From: Geminocystis sp. NIES-3708
GTDB taxonomy: Bacteria; Cyanobacteriota; Cyanobacteriia; Cyanobacteriales; Cyanobacteriaceae
NCBI RefSeq assembly: GCF_001548095.1
Contig: NZ_AP014815.1
Coordinates: 1,611,656-1,675,655, forward strand
DNA: 64,000 bases
Direction of reading: 5' to 3'
Positions 8,161 through 17,655 of this stretch are shown here, piece after piece; the stretch's first letter is position 1; each line of letters begins with the position of its first letter. The notes beneath the pieces were generated by a model. It ran no database searches and was not told the DNA's origin. It saw only the letters and a list, made by a program, of their open reading frames with translations. The translations under genes and the position numbers were made by a program.

Positions 8161-10317
8161 ATGAGTTGGCATTTAGAAGTACAAGAATTTTTAACAGAAC
8201 AAAAATTTGATCGCATCGTCAGTTTTTATGAAAATTTAATGGAAAATAATCCAGATAATATTAACGATTATATTTATTTAGGATTAGCTTATTTATTAGC
8301 AGGAAATGAAGCAGAAGCACAAAGCACATGGTTTTATCTTTTAACCCTAGAAGATGAAGAATTATTAAATTTATTAAGTGATATTTTAGAACAAGAAGTT
8401 CAGAGACAATTAAGTTTAGAAAACAAAGAAAATGTGTGGTTAATTCGTAGTTATTTAAAAGAAATTAATCCCAATTATATTAATAATATCTTATATTTAA
8501 TTGATTTAGAAATTATCCTTAATAAATATATAATAGGAAGTTTAAATAACTGGAACTTAGAAAAATTACTTGTCCCACAAACACCGGATATTAACCTAAA
8601 ATTTTTGTGGGAACTTTTACCAAAACTCATTATAGTTGAAGAAGAAAACTCTTTACACTTTATTGAATTTTGTCTATCTTATTATATTTACGATTTATCA
8701 ATTTGTCTCCAAAAAATTAGTGATACAGCTCAATATTTTTGTTATAGAAAACCTAATTTAGCAATTCAATTAACCAATTTATGCTTACAGAAAACACCTA
8801 ATGATTGGTATTTACAAAAGAATCTTTGTTTATATCTTTTCTCTGATAGTTTTCATCAAAATGCTATTGAATTGGCAAAAAAAATTTATGAACAACAAGA
8901 AAATACAGAAATAAAAGTATATCTTAATGGATTTTTGTTAGAGCTGATGCACAAAAGTAATTTATGGTTAGAATGTGATGAGATTTTTAAACGTCATAAA
9001 ATGCTATTAAAAACAATTACTCAAGAAAAAGAATGCCGTAATTTTTATGATAATGGCTTAGTCCGTTTAATTAGACCATTATTACATTCAGAAGATAATC
9101 CTAGAGAAAATCGAAAGATTCAAAATCGTCTCGCTCAACTTTTTGAAAATCATATAAAAGATAATTTTAAGATCAATAAAAATAGCGAATTAACAGAGAA
9201 TAAAAAAGAGAAACATAAAATAAAAATAGGCTACATCGGTTATACTTTTCGGATGCACTCTGTCGGTTGGTTATGCAGATGGTTATTTCAATATCATGAT
9301 AGAGAAAATTTTGAAATATATATCTATTTAATCAATCAATCTGAAGACGAAATGACAGAAAAATGGTTTAAAAATAAAGTGGACTATAACTATAAATTAT
9401 CTGGTGAAATAGATAAAATAGCACAACAAATTATTAATAATAAAATAGATATTTTAATTGATTTAGACGCTATAACTAATCAAACTACTTCTGCCGTCAT
9501 GAGTTTAAAACCAGCACCAATTCAAGTAACATGGTTGGGAAGTGATGCGTCAGGAATACCATCAATAGATTACTTTATTGCCGATACTTATGTGTTACCC
9601 AGTAATGCCCAGAAATACTATACCGAAAAAATTTGGCGTTTGCCTTATACCTATTTAGGAATCAATGGTTTTGAAGTAAATGTGCCAACCTTAACAAGAG
9701 AAAATTTAGATATTCCCTCAGAAAGTACTATTTACTTAACTATTCAAAATGCTTTTAAACGTCATCCTAATTGTATTCATTTACAAATGAAAATAATTAA
9801 GTCTGTAGCTGATAGTTATCTCTTAATCAAAGGTAGTGGAGATGATCAACTAGCACAACAATTATATCTGACGATCGCACAACAAGAAGGAGTCGAACAA
9901 GAGAGAATAAAATTTTTAGAGATGACTCTTACCGAAGCAACTCATCGAGCTAACATCAAAATAGCAGATGTAGTATTAGACACCTATCCCTATAATGGTG
10001 CAACCACAACCCTTGAAACCCTATGGATGGAAGTACCATTAGTTACTAGAGTGGGTGAACAGTTTGCCGCTCGTAATAGTTATACTTTTATGATGAATGC
10101 AGGTATCACCGAAGGTATTGCATGGAGTGATGAAGAATATATCGAATGGGGTATAAAGTTAGGCACAGATGAAAACTTAAGAAAAGAAGTTAGTTGGAAA
10201 TTGAGACAATCTAAAAAAACATCACCGCTATGGAATGGTAAGCAATTTACAAAAGAAATGGAAAAGGCTTATCAGCAAATGTGGGAAATCTATGTTAATT
10301 TATATAACAGCAAATAG
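8161..10317 (+). CDS. TPR-containing SPINDLY-type (GT41) glycosyltransferase
   Basis: A 718-residue paralogue of the previous gene: module DYIYLGLAYLLAGNEAEAQS then TWF at about residues 37-60, helical repeats, then the catalytic region from IGYIGYTFRMHSVGWLCRW onward with PIQVTWLGSDASGIPSIDYF and YYTEKIWRLP. The last 170 codons (bases 9774-10284) are almost identical in DNA to 12765-13275 of the third paralogue, with three differences in 511 bp, while the upstream parts are strongly diverged. That pattern indicates gene conversion. It is preceded by a 244-bp gap without visible genes and converges on the methyltransferase at 10323 (stops five bases apart). Confidence 0.85.
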   Translation: MSWHLEVQEFLTEQKFDRIVSFYENLMENNPDNINDYIYLGLAYLLAGNEAEAQSTWFYLLTLEDEELLNLLSDILEQEVQRQLSLENKENVWLIRSYLKEINPNYINNILYLIDLEIILNKYIIGSLNNWNLEKLLVPQTPDINLKFLWELLPKLIIVEEENSLHFIEFCLSYYIYDLSICLQKISDTAQYFCYRKPNLAIQLTNLCLQKTPNDWYLQKNLCLYLFSDSFHQNAIELAKKIYEQQENTEIKVYLNGFLLELMHKSNLWLECDEIFKRHKMLLKTITQEKECRNFYDNGLVRLIRPLLHSEDNPRENRKIQNRLAQLFENHIKDNFKINKNSELTENKKEKHKIKIGYIGYTFRMHSVGWLCRWLFQYHDRENFEIYIYLINQSEDEMTEKWFKNKVDYNYKLSGEIDKIAQQIINNKIDILIDLDAITNQTTSAVMSLKPAPIQVTWLGSDASGIPSIDYFIADTYVLPSNAQKYYTEKIWRLPYTYLGINGFEVNVPTLTRENLDIPSESTIYLTIQNAFKRHPNCIHLQMKIIKSVADSYLLIKGSGDDQLAQQLYLTIAQQEGVEQERIKFLEMTLTEATHRANIKIADVVLDTYPYNGATTTLETLWMEVPLVTRVGEQFAARNSYTFMMNAGITEGIAWSDEEYIEWGIKLGTDENLRKEVSWKLRQSKKTSPLWNGKQFTKEMEKAYQQMWEIYVNLYNSK
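9774..10284 (+). repeat. Gene-conversion tract, copy 1
   Basis: These 511 bases match 12765-13275 at a constant offset of 2991 with only three substitutions (T/C in GACACCTATCC, T/A in GCTCGTAATAG, C/T in ATCACCGAAGG). The identity stops abruptly on both sides inside the coding frames. Confidence 0.9.
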
Positions 10318-10322
10318 AGTCA

Positions 10323-11036
10323 TTATAGTTTTCTAAAAATGCTGAATGACATATAACCAGTATCAATTAATATTTGTTCACAAATTCCTTCTTCGATAAT
10401 TTCATCAATAACTTTTTTCACAGGAGAATTGTTATTACCTTTATCGTCATACCAACCAAAATAATCATGTAAGATGAAATAGCCTCCCTGTTTCAAAAGC
10501 CAAGGAACATATAACAATGTATCAGCTTTACAACCATCATAACTATGATCACCATCAATAAAAATTAAATCAAATTCCCCTTGAATATCAACTTCATCGG
10601 AACGGGCATTGATAAATTCTACATATTCTGTTAGGCTCGTTTCCTTAATCAATTTTTCTGCCTCCTCCGTAGGAAAAGGATCGATCGATAATAATTTTCC
10701 TTTAGTAGAATTTTCAAATACTTGATAATTTATATCTGGACGTTGCTTATGTTGTGCTGGTTCTTGCCAACCAATATCTAAAAATTTTAATGCACTAGCA
10801 AGACAGAGAGTGGAAAACCCTTTGAATCTACCTATTTCTATCAGTCTTTTAGAGCGGGTACTAACAACTAAACTAAATAAAGTTAGTCCCAAACCAAATT
10901 CAGAACCACCAGAAACAAGAGAACGGCGCATATAATCAAAAAAAGTTCCAAAATAGTCCCCGACTGAGTTTTGATTATCAGTTAAAATTTCTGTAAACAT
11001 CAATTGTTCAGGACTATATTTTTGCATAATTCTCAT
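10323..11036 (-). CDS. Class I SAM-dependent methyltransferase (Methyltransf_24-like)
   Basis: A 237-residue protein with a Rossmann methyltransferase core: SKRLIEIGRFKGFSTLCLA (motif I), GKLLSIDPFP (acidic end of the second strand), and FDLIFIDGDHSYDGCKAD followed by GGYFILHDYFGW. The IDGDHSYDG signature is typical of cephalosporin-hydroxylase/Methyltransf_24 type sugar or small-molecule methyltransferases. It lies between two GT41 paralogues on the opposite strand, which suggests that it modifies a glycan made there. An alternative start exists three codons downstream. Confidence 0.75.
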   Translation of the reverse strand: MRIMQKYSPEQLMFTEILTDNQNSVGDYFGTFFDYMRRSLVSGGSEFGLGLTLFSLVVSTRSKRLIEIGRFKGFSTLCLASALKFLDIGWQEPAQHKQRPDINYQVFENSTKGKLLSIDPFPTEEAEKLIKETSLTEYVEFINARSDEVDIQGEFDLIFIDGDHSYDGCKADTLLYVPWLLKQGGYFILHDYFGWYDDKGNNNSPVKKVIDEIIEEGICEQILIDTGYMSFSIFRKL

Positions 11037-11133
11037 AGATGGTAAAATTAACTTATTCTAATAATATCATATAAAATTTTTAATTTTCGTTATCAAAATA
11101 AATTTAGTAAATATATAATATTTAAGATTGATT

Positions 11134-13302
11134 ATGACTTGGCATCCTAATATAAAAGAATTATTGAAAGACAAAAAAATTGATCCTATTATTCTTTTTT
11201 ATGAAAACCAAATAGAAACAAATCCGTCTGAATTAAATAATTATTGGTATTTAGGTTTAGCTTATTTATTGAAAGAAAATTATGAAGATTGTGAATCAAT
11301 TTGGTTACTTCCTTTTTTAGAAATAAAGGAGAATAATGAGAAAATTATTAGCAAAAGTTTCGTGAAGATTTTGGAGGAAGAAGCAGAAAGACAAGAGCAA
11401 TTAAATGAATTAAATATTAGTGTGTTCCTGATAGAGAAGGTATTAGAAATTAATCCTAGTTTATTAAATATCATCAAATTATTTTTATTAAGATTTCAAA
11501 ATAAGACTTTTTGTGTTGAAATAATACATGAATATAAATGTTTGGATTTTATTAAGGATAGTTCTAATTTATCAGAAGGAGAAACAACTTTGATTCTTCA
11601 TTTCTTGGATAAATTATTAGATATTCCCCATCAGTTTACCTTAGATTTTGTGAAAGTTAGTTACTCAAAATTAGTAAATAATCCTGAATTTCAGGAATTA
11701 TTTGCTGATAAAATTGGGTTAATGGCAGAAGAAAAAAGATTTTTAATTTATGGTGCAAAATTGCTAGAAATAACTCTTGAACATCAGCCCAAAAATCTTG
11801 AAACTATTAGCAAAATTTTCTTTTTTTATTTTCTATCCCGTAATTACAATCAAGCCAGATTAAGTGCGATCAAATATCAAAAATATAGCTCTACTTTCAT
11901 AGAAAAAGTGTTTGCTTCTTATCAATTATTATTAAATGCTATTGAAAGTGGTGATTGGTTAAATATTCAAGATGATTTTCTTCTCTATCAAGAAAACTTA
12001 AATAGTTTAGTAAAACAACAGCCCGAAATTCAAGAGAAATATATTTTTACTAGGTTAGCTAATATTGGAAAATTATTACTTTACGTTAAAGATGAACTCC
12101 ACAAAAATCGTCAATCAATTAATGGAATTGGTCAATTATTTCAAAAACAAGCCCATAATTATTATAGTTGTCCTGTGCATTTTTCGGAAAAATTAAAGGT
12201 TGCTCGAAAGTTAAAAATTGGTTATATAGGACATACTTTAAGATCTCATTCCGTAGGTTTATTAAGTCGTTGGTTAATTAAAAATCATGATCGCACCCAG
12301 TTTTCCATTTATACTTATTTTGCTTGTCAAAAAAATGATCATATCACGGAACAATTTTTTATCAATAATGTTGATCAAGCCTACAATAGCACTAATGTAG
12401 TTAATGATTTTATTACTCAAATCGAAAAAGATGAAATAGATATTTTAGTAGATTTAGACAGTTTTACTCATAATTTAACGGCGATGATTATGGCACTAAA
12501 ACCAGCACCAATACAAGTAAGTTGGTTAGGAATGGATAGTAACGGGATTCCGAATATAGATTATTTTATCGCTGATCCTTACGTTTTACCTGATAATGCC
12601 GACAAATACTATCAAGAAAAAATCTGGCGTTTACCACATACTTATTTAGGAGTTAATGGCTTTGAAATTGATGTGCCGAATCTAAATCGAAAAAAATTAG
12701 CAATTCAGGAAAAAGCGATTGTATTTTTAAATGTTCAAAGTGCTTTAAAAAGAAATCCTCACACTATTCATTTACAAATGAAAATAATTAAGTCTGTAGC
12801 TGATAGTTATCTCTTAATCAAAGGTAGTGGAGATGATCAACTAGCACAACAATTATATCTGACGATCGCACAACAAGAAGGAGTCGAACAAGAGAGAATA
12901 AAATTTTTAGAGATGACTCTTACCGAAGCAACTCATCGAGCTAACATCAAAATAGCAGATGTAGTATTAGACACTTATCCCTATAATGGTGCAACCACAA
13001 CCCTTGAAACCCTATGGATGGAAGTACCATTAGTTACTAGAGTGGGTGAACAGTTTGCCGCTCGAAATAGTTATACTTTTATGATGAATGCAGGTATCAC
13101 TGAAGGTATTGCATGGAGTGATGAAGAATATATCGAATGGGGTATAAAGTTAGGCACAGATGAAAACTTAAGAAAAGAAGTTAGTTGGAAATTGAGACAA
13201 TCTAAAAAAACATCACCGCTATGGAATGGTAAGCAATTTACAAAAGAAATGGAAAAGGCTTATCAGCAAATGTGGAAAATTTACATACAAGAGAATTCCT
13301 GA
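11134..13302 (+). CDS. TPR-containing SPINDLY-type (GT41) glycosyltransferase
   Basis: Third close paralogue, 722 residues from ATG 11134; a TTG two codons earlier is possible, but both sister genes begin at the equivalent of this ATG (MSWH, MTWH). The N-terminal module reads NYWYLGLAYLLKENYEDCES and the catalytic half IGYIGHTLRSHSVGLLSRW, then PIQVSWLGMDSNGIPNIDYF, YYQEKIWRLP. Codons from 12765 to 13275 were evidently overwritten by, or donated to, the gene at 8161. It probably shares its role (protein O-glycosylation) with its sisters, with specificity set by the diverged N-terminal repeats. Confidence 0.85.
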   Translation: MTWHPNIKELLKDKKIDPIILFYENQIETNPSELNNYWYLGLAYLLKENYEDCESIWLLPFLEIKENNEKIISKSFVKILEEEAERQEQLNELNISVFLIEKVLEINPSLLNIIKLFLLRFQNKTFCVEIIHEYKCLDFIKDSSNLSEGETTLILHFLDKLLDIPHQFTLDFVKVSYSKLVNNPEFQELFADKIGLMAEEKRFLIYGAKLLEITLEHQPKNLETISKIFFFYFLSRNYNQARLSAIKYQKYSSTFIEKVFASYQLLLNAIESGDWLNIQDDFLLYQENLNSLVKQQPEIQEKYIFTRLANIGKLLLYVKDELHKNRQSINGIGQLFQKQAHNYYSCPVHFSEKLKVARKLKIGYIGHTLRSHSVGLLSRWLIKNHDRTQFSIYTYFACQKNDHITEQFFINNVDQAYNSTNVVNDFITQIEKDEIDILVDLDSFTHNLTAMIMALKPAPIQVSWLGMDSNGIPNIDYFIADPYVLPDNADKYYQEKIWRLPHTYLGVNGFEIDVPNLNRKKLAIQEKAIVFLNVQSALKRNPHTIHLQMKIIKSVADSYLLIKGSGDDQLAQQLYLTIAQQEGVEQERIKFLEMTLTEATHRANIKIADVVLDTYPYNGATTTLETLWMEVPLVTRVGEQFAARNSYTFMMNAGITEGIAWSDEEYIEWGIKLGTDENLRKEVSWKLRQSKKTSPLWNGKQFTKEMEKAYQQMWKIYIQENS
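12765..13275 (+). repeat. Gene-conversion tract, copy 2
   Basis: Second copy of the tract at 9774-10284. It encodes the C-terminal catalytic part of the third GT41 paralogue, from FMM-NAGITEG and its surroundings to the AYQQMW end. Confidence 0.9.
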
Positions 13303-13638
13303 TTATCGAATTAGCAATTCAAGTTTATTTTACTTTTAAGAAGGTTTCCGTTAAATCAGTTTATTGCGACAAACCTTAAAGATATGTTAAATTTTATGTA
13401 GCAAAAGATCAAACTATTACCATTGTTAATGATGTCAGATCTTGCTACAACGTCATGATATAATTCATTTGACTAATTGTAACGATAAGTCTTTAAAACT
13501 GAGATTTATAGTTATAAAACGGTAAGACAAACCGTAACTGCACAAAAGCAAAAAATCTTGAAACGAAAGTCAGAGAATGTCTAAAAATACTGATTTAAAA
13601 ATCACTGTACATAATAATTCCTAAAAGTTCACGGCTTA
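13303..13638. other. Intergenic region upstream of petB with two inverted repeats
   Basis: There is no gene here. Two inverted repeats stand out: AAGGTTT at 13341-13347 with AAACCTT at 13371-13377, and TGTAGCAAAAGATC at 13397-13410 with GATCTTGCTACA at 13438-13449. Neither is followed by a T-run, so they are not standard terminators. They could belong to the GT41 3' end or to control of petBD. Confidence 0.5.
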
Positions 13639-14307
13639 ATGTTTACTAAACAAGTAACCGATTCTCCTGTTTATAAATGGTTTAACGATCGCCTCGAAGT
13701 AGAAGCGATTTCCGATGATATTAGTAGCAAATATGTTCCTCCTCACGTCAATATTTTTTATTGTTTAGGCGGAATCACCCTAACTTGCTTCTTGATTCAG
13801 TTTGCCACTGGGTTTGCCATGACTTTTTATTACAAACCCACTGTTGCTGAAGCCTTTACTTCCGTTCAATTTATCATGAATGAAGTTAATTTCGGCTGGT
13901 TAATTCGTTCTATCCATCGCTGGTCTGCTAGTATGATGGTACTAATGTTGATCCTTCATGTATTCCGTGTTTATTTAACTGGCGGTTTCAAAAAACCCCG
14001 TGAATTAACTTGGGTTGTGGGCGTAACTATGGCAGTAATTACCGTTTCTTTCGGTGTAACTGGTTATTCTTTACCTTGGGATCAAGTTGGTTATTGGGCG
14101 GTTAAAATCGTATCTGGTGTACCTGCGGCTATTCCTGTAGTGGGTGATCAAATGGTGGAACTTTTACGAGGTGGTGCAAGTGTAGGTCAAGCTACCTTAA
14201 CCCGTTTCTATACCATTCATACCTTTGTTTTACCTTGGTTAATGGCTGTTTTCATGTTATTACACTTCCTTTTAATCCGCAAACAAGGCATTTCTGGACC
14301 CTTGTAA
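13639..14307 (+). CDS. petB: Cytochrome b6 (PetB)
   Basis: The diheme core subunit of the thylakoid cytochrome b6f complex, which carries electrons from plastoquinol to plastocyanin or cytochrome c6. At 222 residues it has the standard length. His93 and His107 on one helix, and His194 and His209 on another, are the heme b ligands. Cys42 is the residue that holds heme c(n). Four hydrophobic helices are visible, and the end GISGPL is canonical. It is followed 200 bases later by petD, as in other cyanobacteria. Confidence 0.98.
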   Translation: MFTKQVTDSPVYKWFNDRLEVEAISDDISSKYVPPHVNIFYCLGGITLTCFLIQFATGFAMTFYYKPTVAEAFTSVQFIMNEVNFGWLIRSIHRWSASMMVLMLILHVFRVYLTGGFKKPRELTWVVGVTMAVITVSFGVTGYSLPWDQVGYWAVKIVSGVPAAIPVVGDQMVELLRGGASVGQATLTRFYTIHTFVLPWLMAVFMLLHFLLIRKQGISGPL

Positions 14308-14507
14308 CTTGCTAGGCTATGAGGATAAGGGCTAGAAGATGAGGAAATCTCATTTTGTAACTACCTATATCCTCTCCTTCTAATCTCAAATTTTTTATTT
14401 CGTTTCGTTAATAAATTTATCAGTAGTAGAAAAAAATCAGGATAAAATAAACAAATATTCTGTTTTTTTTGTTCTATTCTTCCCTTATTTAGGAGATAAC
14501 TACAATC

Positions 14508-15005
14508 ATGTCCAACCCTAATTCTCAGTTACACAAAAAACCGGATCTTAATGATCCAAAATTGAGAGCCAAATTAGCTCAAAATATGGGTCATCATTAT
14601 TATGGTGAACTTGCATGGCCTAACGATATTCTGTATATGTTTCCTGTGTGTATTTTAGGTGCATTAGGTTTAGTCGTTGGTTTAGCAATTCTTGATCCCG
14701 CTATGATGGGTGAACCTGCCGATCCTTTTGCAACACCCTTAGAAATTTTACCCGAGTGGTATTTATACCCTGTATTCCAAATTTTGCGAGTTTTACCGAA
14801 CAAACTTCTAGGTATTGCTTGTCAAGCGGCGATTCCTTTAGGTTTAATGTTAGTACCTTTCATTGAAAGTGTTAATAAATTCCAAAATCCTTTCCGTCGC
14901 CCTATTGCGATGACTGTATTTTTATTCGGTACTGCTGTAACTCTTTGGTTAGGTGCTGGTTCTATATTCCCCATCGATAAATCCTTAACCTTGGGTTTAT
15001 TCTAG
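14508..15005 (+). CDS. petD: Cytochrome b6f subunit IV (PetD)
   Basis: A 165-residue subunit IV with three membrane segments and the Qo-site PEWY motif at residues 82-85 ([10 protein letters not shown]). It pairs with PetB to make the quinol-oxidising core. The N-terminus ([17 protein letters not shown]) is about five residues longer than the usual 160-residue form. A plausible ribosome site (TTAGGAGATAAC) lies just before the ATG. It is transcribed with petB and ended by the hairpin at 15042-15105. Confidence 0.97.
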   Translation: MSNPNSQLHKKPDLNDPKLRAKLAQNMGHHYYGELAWPNDILYMFPVCILGALGLVVGLAILDPAMMGEPADPFATPLEILPEWYLYPVFQILRVLPNKLLGIACQAAIPLGLMLVPFIESVNKFQNPFRRPIAMTVFLFGTAVTLWLGAGSIFPIDKSLTLGLF

Positions 15006-15041
15006 GTTTTGATTTACAAGTCAAAATTATAAAAATCAAGT

Positions 15042-15105
15042 GTCTGTGATGGTTTTTAGACTCTCTAAATGATGAGTTTATAAGCGATCACAGACCTTTT
15101 TTTTT
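15042..15105 (+). terminator. Rho-independent terminator of petBD
   Basis: GTCTGTGAT at 15042-15050 pairs with ATCACAGAC at 15087-15095 and is followed by C and nine T. The loop is long (36 bases). A similar right arm with a T-run (GATCATAGACC then T9) recurs at 15973-15993 after the DUF29 gene, but without a left arm. Confidence 0.8.
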
Positions 15106-15478
15106 GATATGAAACCCAAATGGGCGATATTAGGCGATATTAATTGTATAGTTTTTCTATTTCTTGTCTTGCACCCATCCTTCTCAAAACTCTTGCCCAT
15201 CGGCTTACTCTCTAATATTGATGGCTTCCTCACCTTCATTCGACAGAAGAAAAGTTGTGAAAACAAGACGCTGAAGACAAGTAGAATAGGAGAAAAATTC
15301 CTAAGATTCAATACACTTTAAAATAATTTTATTGATTCATGCAAGATATAATCCCCCTGTCTTCATGTCTGTCAATGAAAGTCAGTCGTCATCTATTTTT
15401 ATATCAAACTCAGGTTTCCTCAACCCTTCCATGAAAATAATTTATAATAAAGTTACTTAAAAATTGGAGGTAATTGTA
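15106..15478. other. Intergenic region between petD terminator and DUF29 gene
   Basis: There is no convincing gene. It contains a diverged intergenic repeat (15239-15416) that recurs at 46168-46348. A GGAGG at 15466-15470 serves the next gene. Confidence 0.5.
15239..15416. repeat. Diverged intergenic repeat, copy 1
   Basis: It starts TTCGACAGAAGAAAA and ends TCATCTATTTTTATATC followed by AAACTCAGGTT. The other copy, 46168-46348, has the same two ends and similar length (178 versus 181 bases), with little identity in the middle. It may be a decayed non-autonomous mobile element. Confidence 0.5.
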
Positions 15479-15940
15479 ATGGTAGCGGAATTAATCAAAA
15501 ACCAAACAAATTTATACGAGACTGACTACAATCTTTGGATATTAGAAACAGTTAAACAACTAGAAAATAAAAATTTTAACGCTGTTGACTGGGAAAACTT
15601 AATTGAGGAGGTTTTAGACTTGAGTGAGCGTAAAAGAAGAAAAATGACAAGTTTATTAATGAAATTGATAGAACACCTGCTAATTTTACAATATTGGGAT
15701 TCTGAAAAAGAAAGAAATCGAGGTCATTGGGAGAGAGAAATTTTGAATTTTCGACTGCAAATCATGGAAGAATTAGAAGATAGTCCTAGTTTAAACAATC
15801 ATCTCAATAATAAGTTTTTTGACTGTTATCTAAAAGGTTGTAAATTGGCTTCCAAACATTCCCAACTACCTCTTGATAGATTTCCCAAAAAGCCGAGCGC
15901 CTCTCTTGAACAAATCTTAGATGAAAATTGGCTTCCTTAA
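15479..15940 (+). CDS. DUF29 family protein
   Basis: A 153-residue protein of the DUF29 family, which is abundant in cyanobacteria and has no established function. The family pattern is visible: ETDYNLWILETVKQLENKNF near the start, DWENLIEEVLDLSERKRRK, then LLMKLIEHLLILQYW. A good GGAGG site ends nine bases before ATG 15479, so I prefer that start over the TTG at 15464. It stands alone between petD and the FkbM genes. Confidence 0.85.
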   Translation: MVAELIKNQTNLYETDYNLWILETVKQLENKNFNAVDWENLIEEVLDLSERKRRKMTSLLMKLIEHLLILQYWDSEKERNRGHWEREILNFRLQIMEELEDSPSLNNHLNNKFFDCYLKGCKLASKHSQLPLDRFPKKPSASLEQILDENWLP

Positions 15941-16075
15941 ATCTCTCCTTGTTATAAAACTTAACCTAAAGGGCGATCATAGACCTTTTTTTTTAATAAA
16001 ATTGTTAAATAATCTTAATTTTATCGATACAAAATTTGATTATGATTATCATAAATATCTCCAATTAACTAACCT

Positions 16076-17647
16076 ATGAGTTATAGTTCTCTCCTTGACA
16101 GTTATCAAGAATATATAAGCGAAAATGTTGCTGATATTAATTTATCCTCATTACCTTTATTTACATCGGCACAACAAACTGACTGGGAAAATCCATCGAC
16201 GACAATAGAGTTAAATAATTTTGCGGTAATTCAAATTATTGAAGCGAGAAAAACTGAAGATATAGGCTTACGTCAGTTTTATTTAGAATTAGCCATCGAA
16301 GCCTTAGAAACTGCCTTAAATCAAGAAAATCACCCTCTTTGTGTGGCTCATTTAGGTATTATTAAAAGTTTAACAGGTGAAGTTCATACTGCTCATCAAA
16401 TCGAATTTTCTCGATTATTGGACATCTTACCCATTATTTTTGAGCCTCAAGAAAATTCAGTTTCGGGATTAGTTTACTTACCAATTAATAATAGAAATAA
16501 AGCTAAAAATAAAGAGAGTTTAAAGAACATTATAAGTTTGGATAATGGCTATTTACAAGCATTTTATTTACTAATCGCTGATTGTGAGCAATCTCAAATG
16601 GTGTTTTATAATTCAGGCGGTTTAAGGTTACTTAATTTAGCGAATAATATTATTCCTAATTCTGTCAATATTAAATTAAATTTAGGCATTAGTAATCTTT
16701 CTAATCGTCAACCAGAAGGTTTACTTTATCTTCATCAAGCTCGACAATTACAACCAACGAATAGTAATATTATTCAGGCTCTTTATCTTGCTTATCGTGA
16801 TTTAAACAATGTAAATTTAACTAATTATTACTACGAATATGGGAAAAAAATTTATCAAGATAATCCTCAACATTTACAATGGATGTGGACTAATTTACCT
16901 TTAGATAATCCTTTCACTTATGTTAACTTTGATGGCAATTTATTCTTAGCTGTGGAGGCTAGTTTTCGCTCAATTGTTACCTCCGTGATTTTAGCACAAG
17001 AAGATTGGTTTGAGTCTGAAATGGAAATGTGGAGAGAAGAAATTAAACCTGAGATGGTAATAATTGATGTGGGAGCAAATGTAGGAGTATATACTTTTAG
17101 TGCTGCTCAAAAAGTAGGAAAGAATGGTAAAGTAATTGCAGTTGAGCCTTTTTCTGGTTGTGTAGAATGTTTAGAAGAAACCCGTAAAATTAATCAGTTA
17201 AACTGGGTAAATATTTGTGCGGGGGCGGCAGGAGAAGAAAATAAGATAGTAAAATTATCCTTACATCAAGCAAGTGAATTAAACGAAATTATCAAAGACG
17301 ATTCATCCCCAGAAGGCAATTATCAAGAAGTAGAATGTTTTACCCTTGATAGTTTAGTGGAAAAATATCAATTATCTACTGTTGACTGGTTGAAGTTAGA
17401 TGCTGAGGGGAATGAGATCGAAGTTTTAAAGGGTAGCAGTTATATTCTCTCAGAATTTAAACCCAAAATCCTCTATGAAAATATTGCGGGTAGTCAAGGA
17501 AGCAACATTCCTGTCGCCGAATTTCTATTAAGCATAGGTTATGAATTATTTTATTACCAGCCTTTCCTCAAGCAATTAATACCACTTCAATCCTTAGAAG
17601 AATTATCAGGTAAATTAAATATTATTGCTCAACATCAAAATAAATAA
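16076..17647 (+). CDS. FkbM-type methyltransferase with N-terminal TPR-like region
   Basis: A 523-residue protein. Residues 1 to about 290 are helical repeats (for example INLANNIIPNSVNIKLNLGI and LYLHQARQLQPTN). From about residue 320 the FkbM methyltransferase core appears: MVIIDVGANVGVYTFSAAQ (SAM-binding motif I), GKVIAVEPFSGCVECL, and VDWLKLDAEGNEIEVLKG. FkbM enzymes O-methylate sugars or polyketides. The next gene starts eight bases downstream and encodes a second FkbM-like protein, so they form an operon. It probably belongs functionally with the GT41 cluster at 0-13 kb, which is inference. Confidence 0.85.
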   Translation: MSYSSLLDSYQEYISENVADINLSSLPLFTSAQQTDWENPSTTIELNNFAVIQIIEARKTEDIGLRQFYLELAIEALETALNQENHPLCVAHLGIIKSLTGEVHTAHQIEFSRLLDILPIIFEPQENSVSGLVYLPINNRNKAKNKESLKNIISLDNGYLQAFYLLIADCEQSQMVFYNSGGLRLLNLANNIIPNSVNIKLNLGISNLSNRQPEGLLYLHQARQLQPTNSNIIQALYLAYRDLNNVNLTNYYYEYGKKIYQDNPQHLQWMWTNLPLDNPFTYVNFDGNLFLAVEASFRSIVTSVILAQEDWFESEMEMWREEIKPEMVIIDVGANVGVYTFSAAQKVGKNGKVIAVEPFSGCVECLEETRKINQLNWVNICAGAAGEENKIVKLSLHQASELNEIIKDDSSPEGNYQEVECFTLDSLVEKYQLSTVDWLKLDAEGNEIEVLKGSSYILSEFKPKILYENIAGSQGSNIPVAEFLLSIGYELFYYQPFLKQLIPLQSLEELSGKLNIIAQHQNK

Positions 17648-17655
17648 ATAAAGTT

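Noticed and set aside
15078-15321. Two overlapping open frames on opposite strands after petD
   Set aside because: They overlap each other and the terminator; composition is repeat-like and there are no ribosome sites or family patterns.
15961-15995. Possible terminator after the DUF29 gene
   Set aside because: The right arm and T-run resemble the petBD terminator, but no matching left arm is present.
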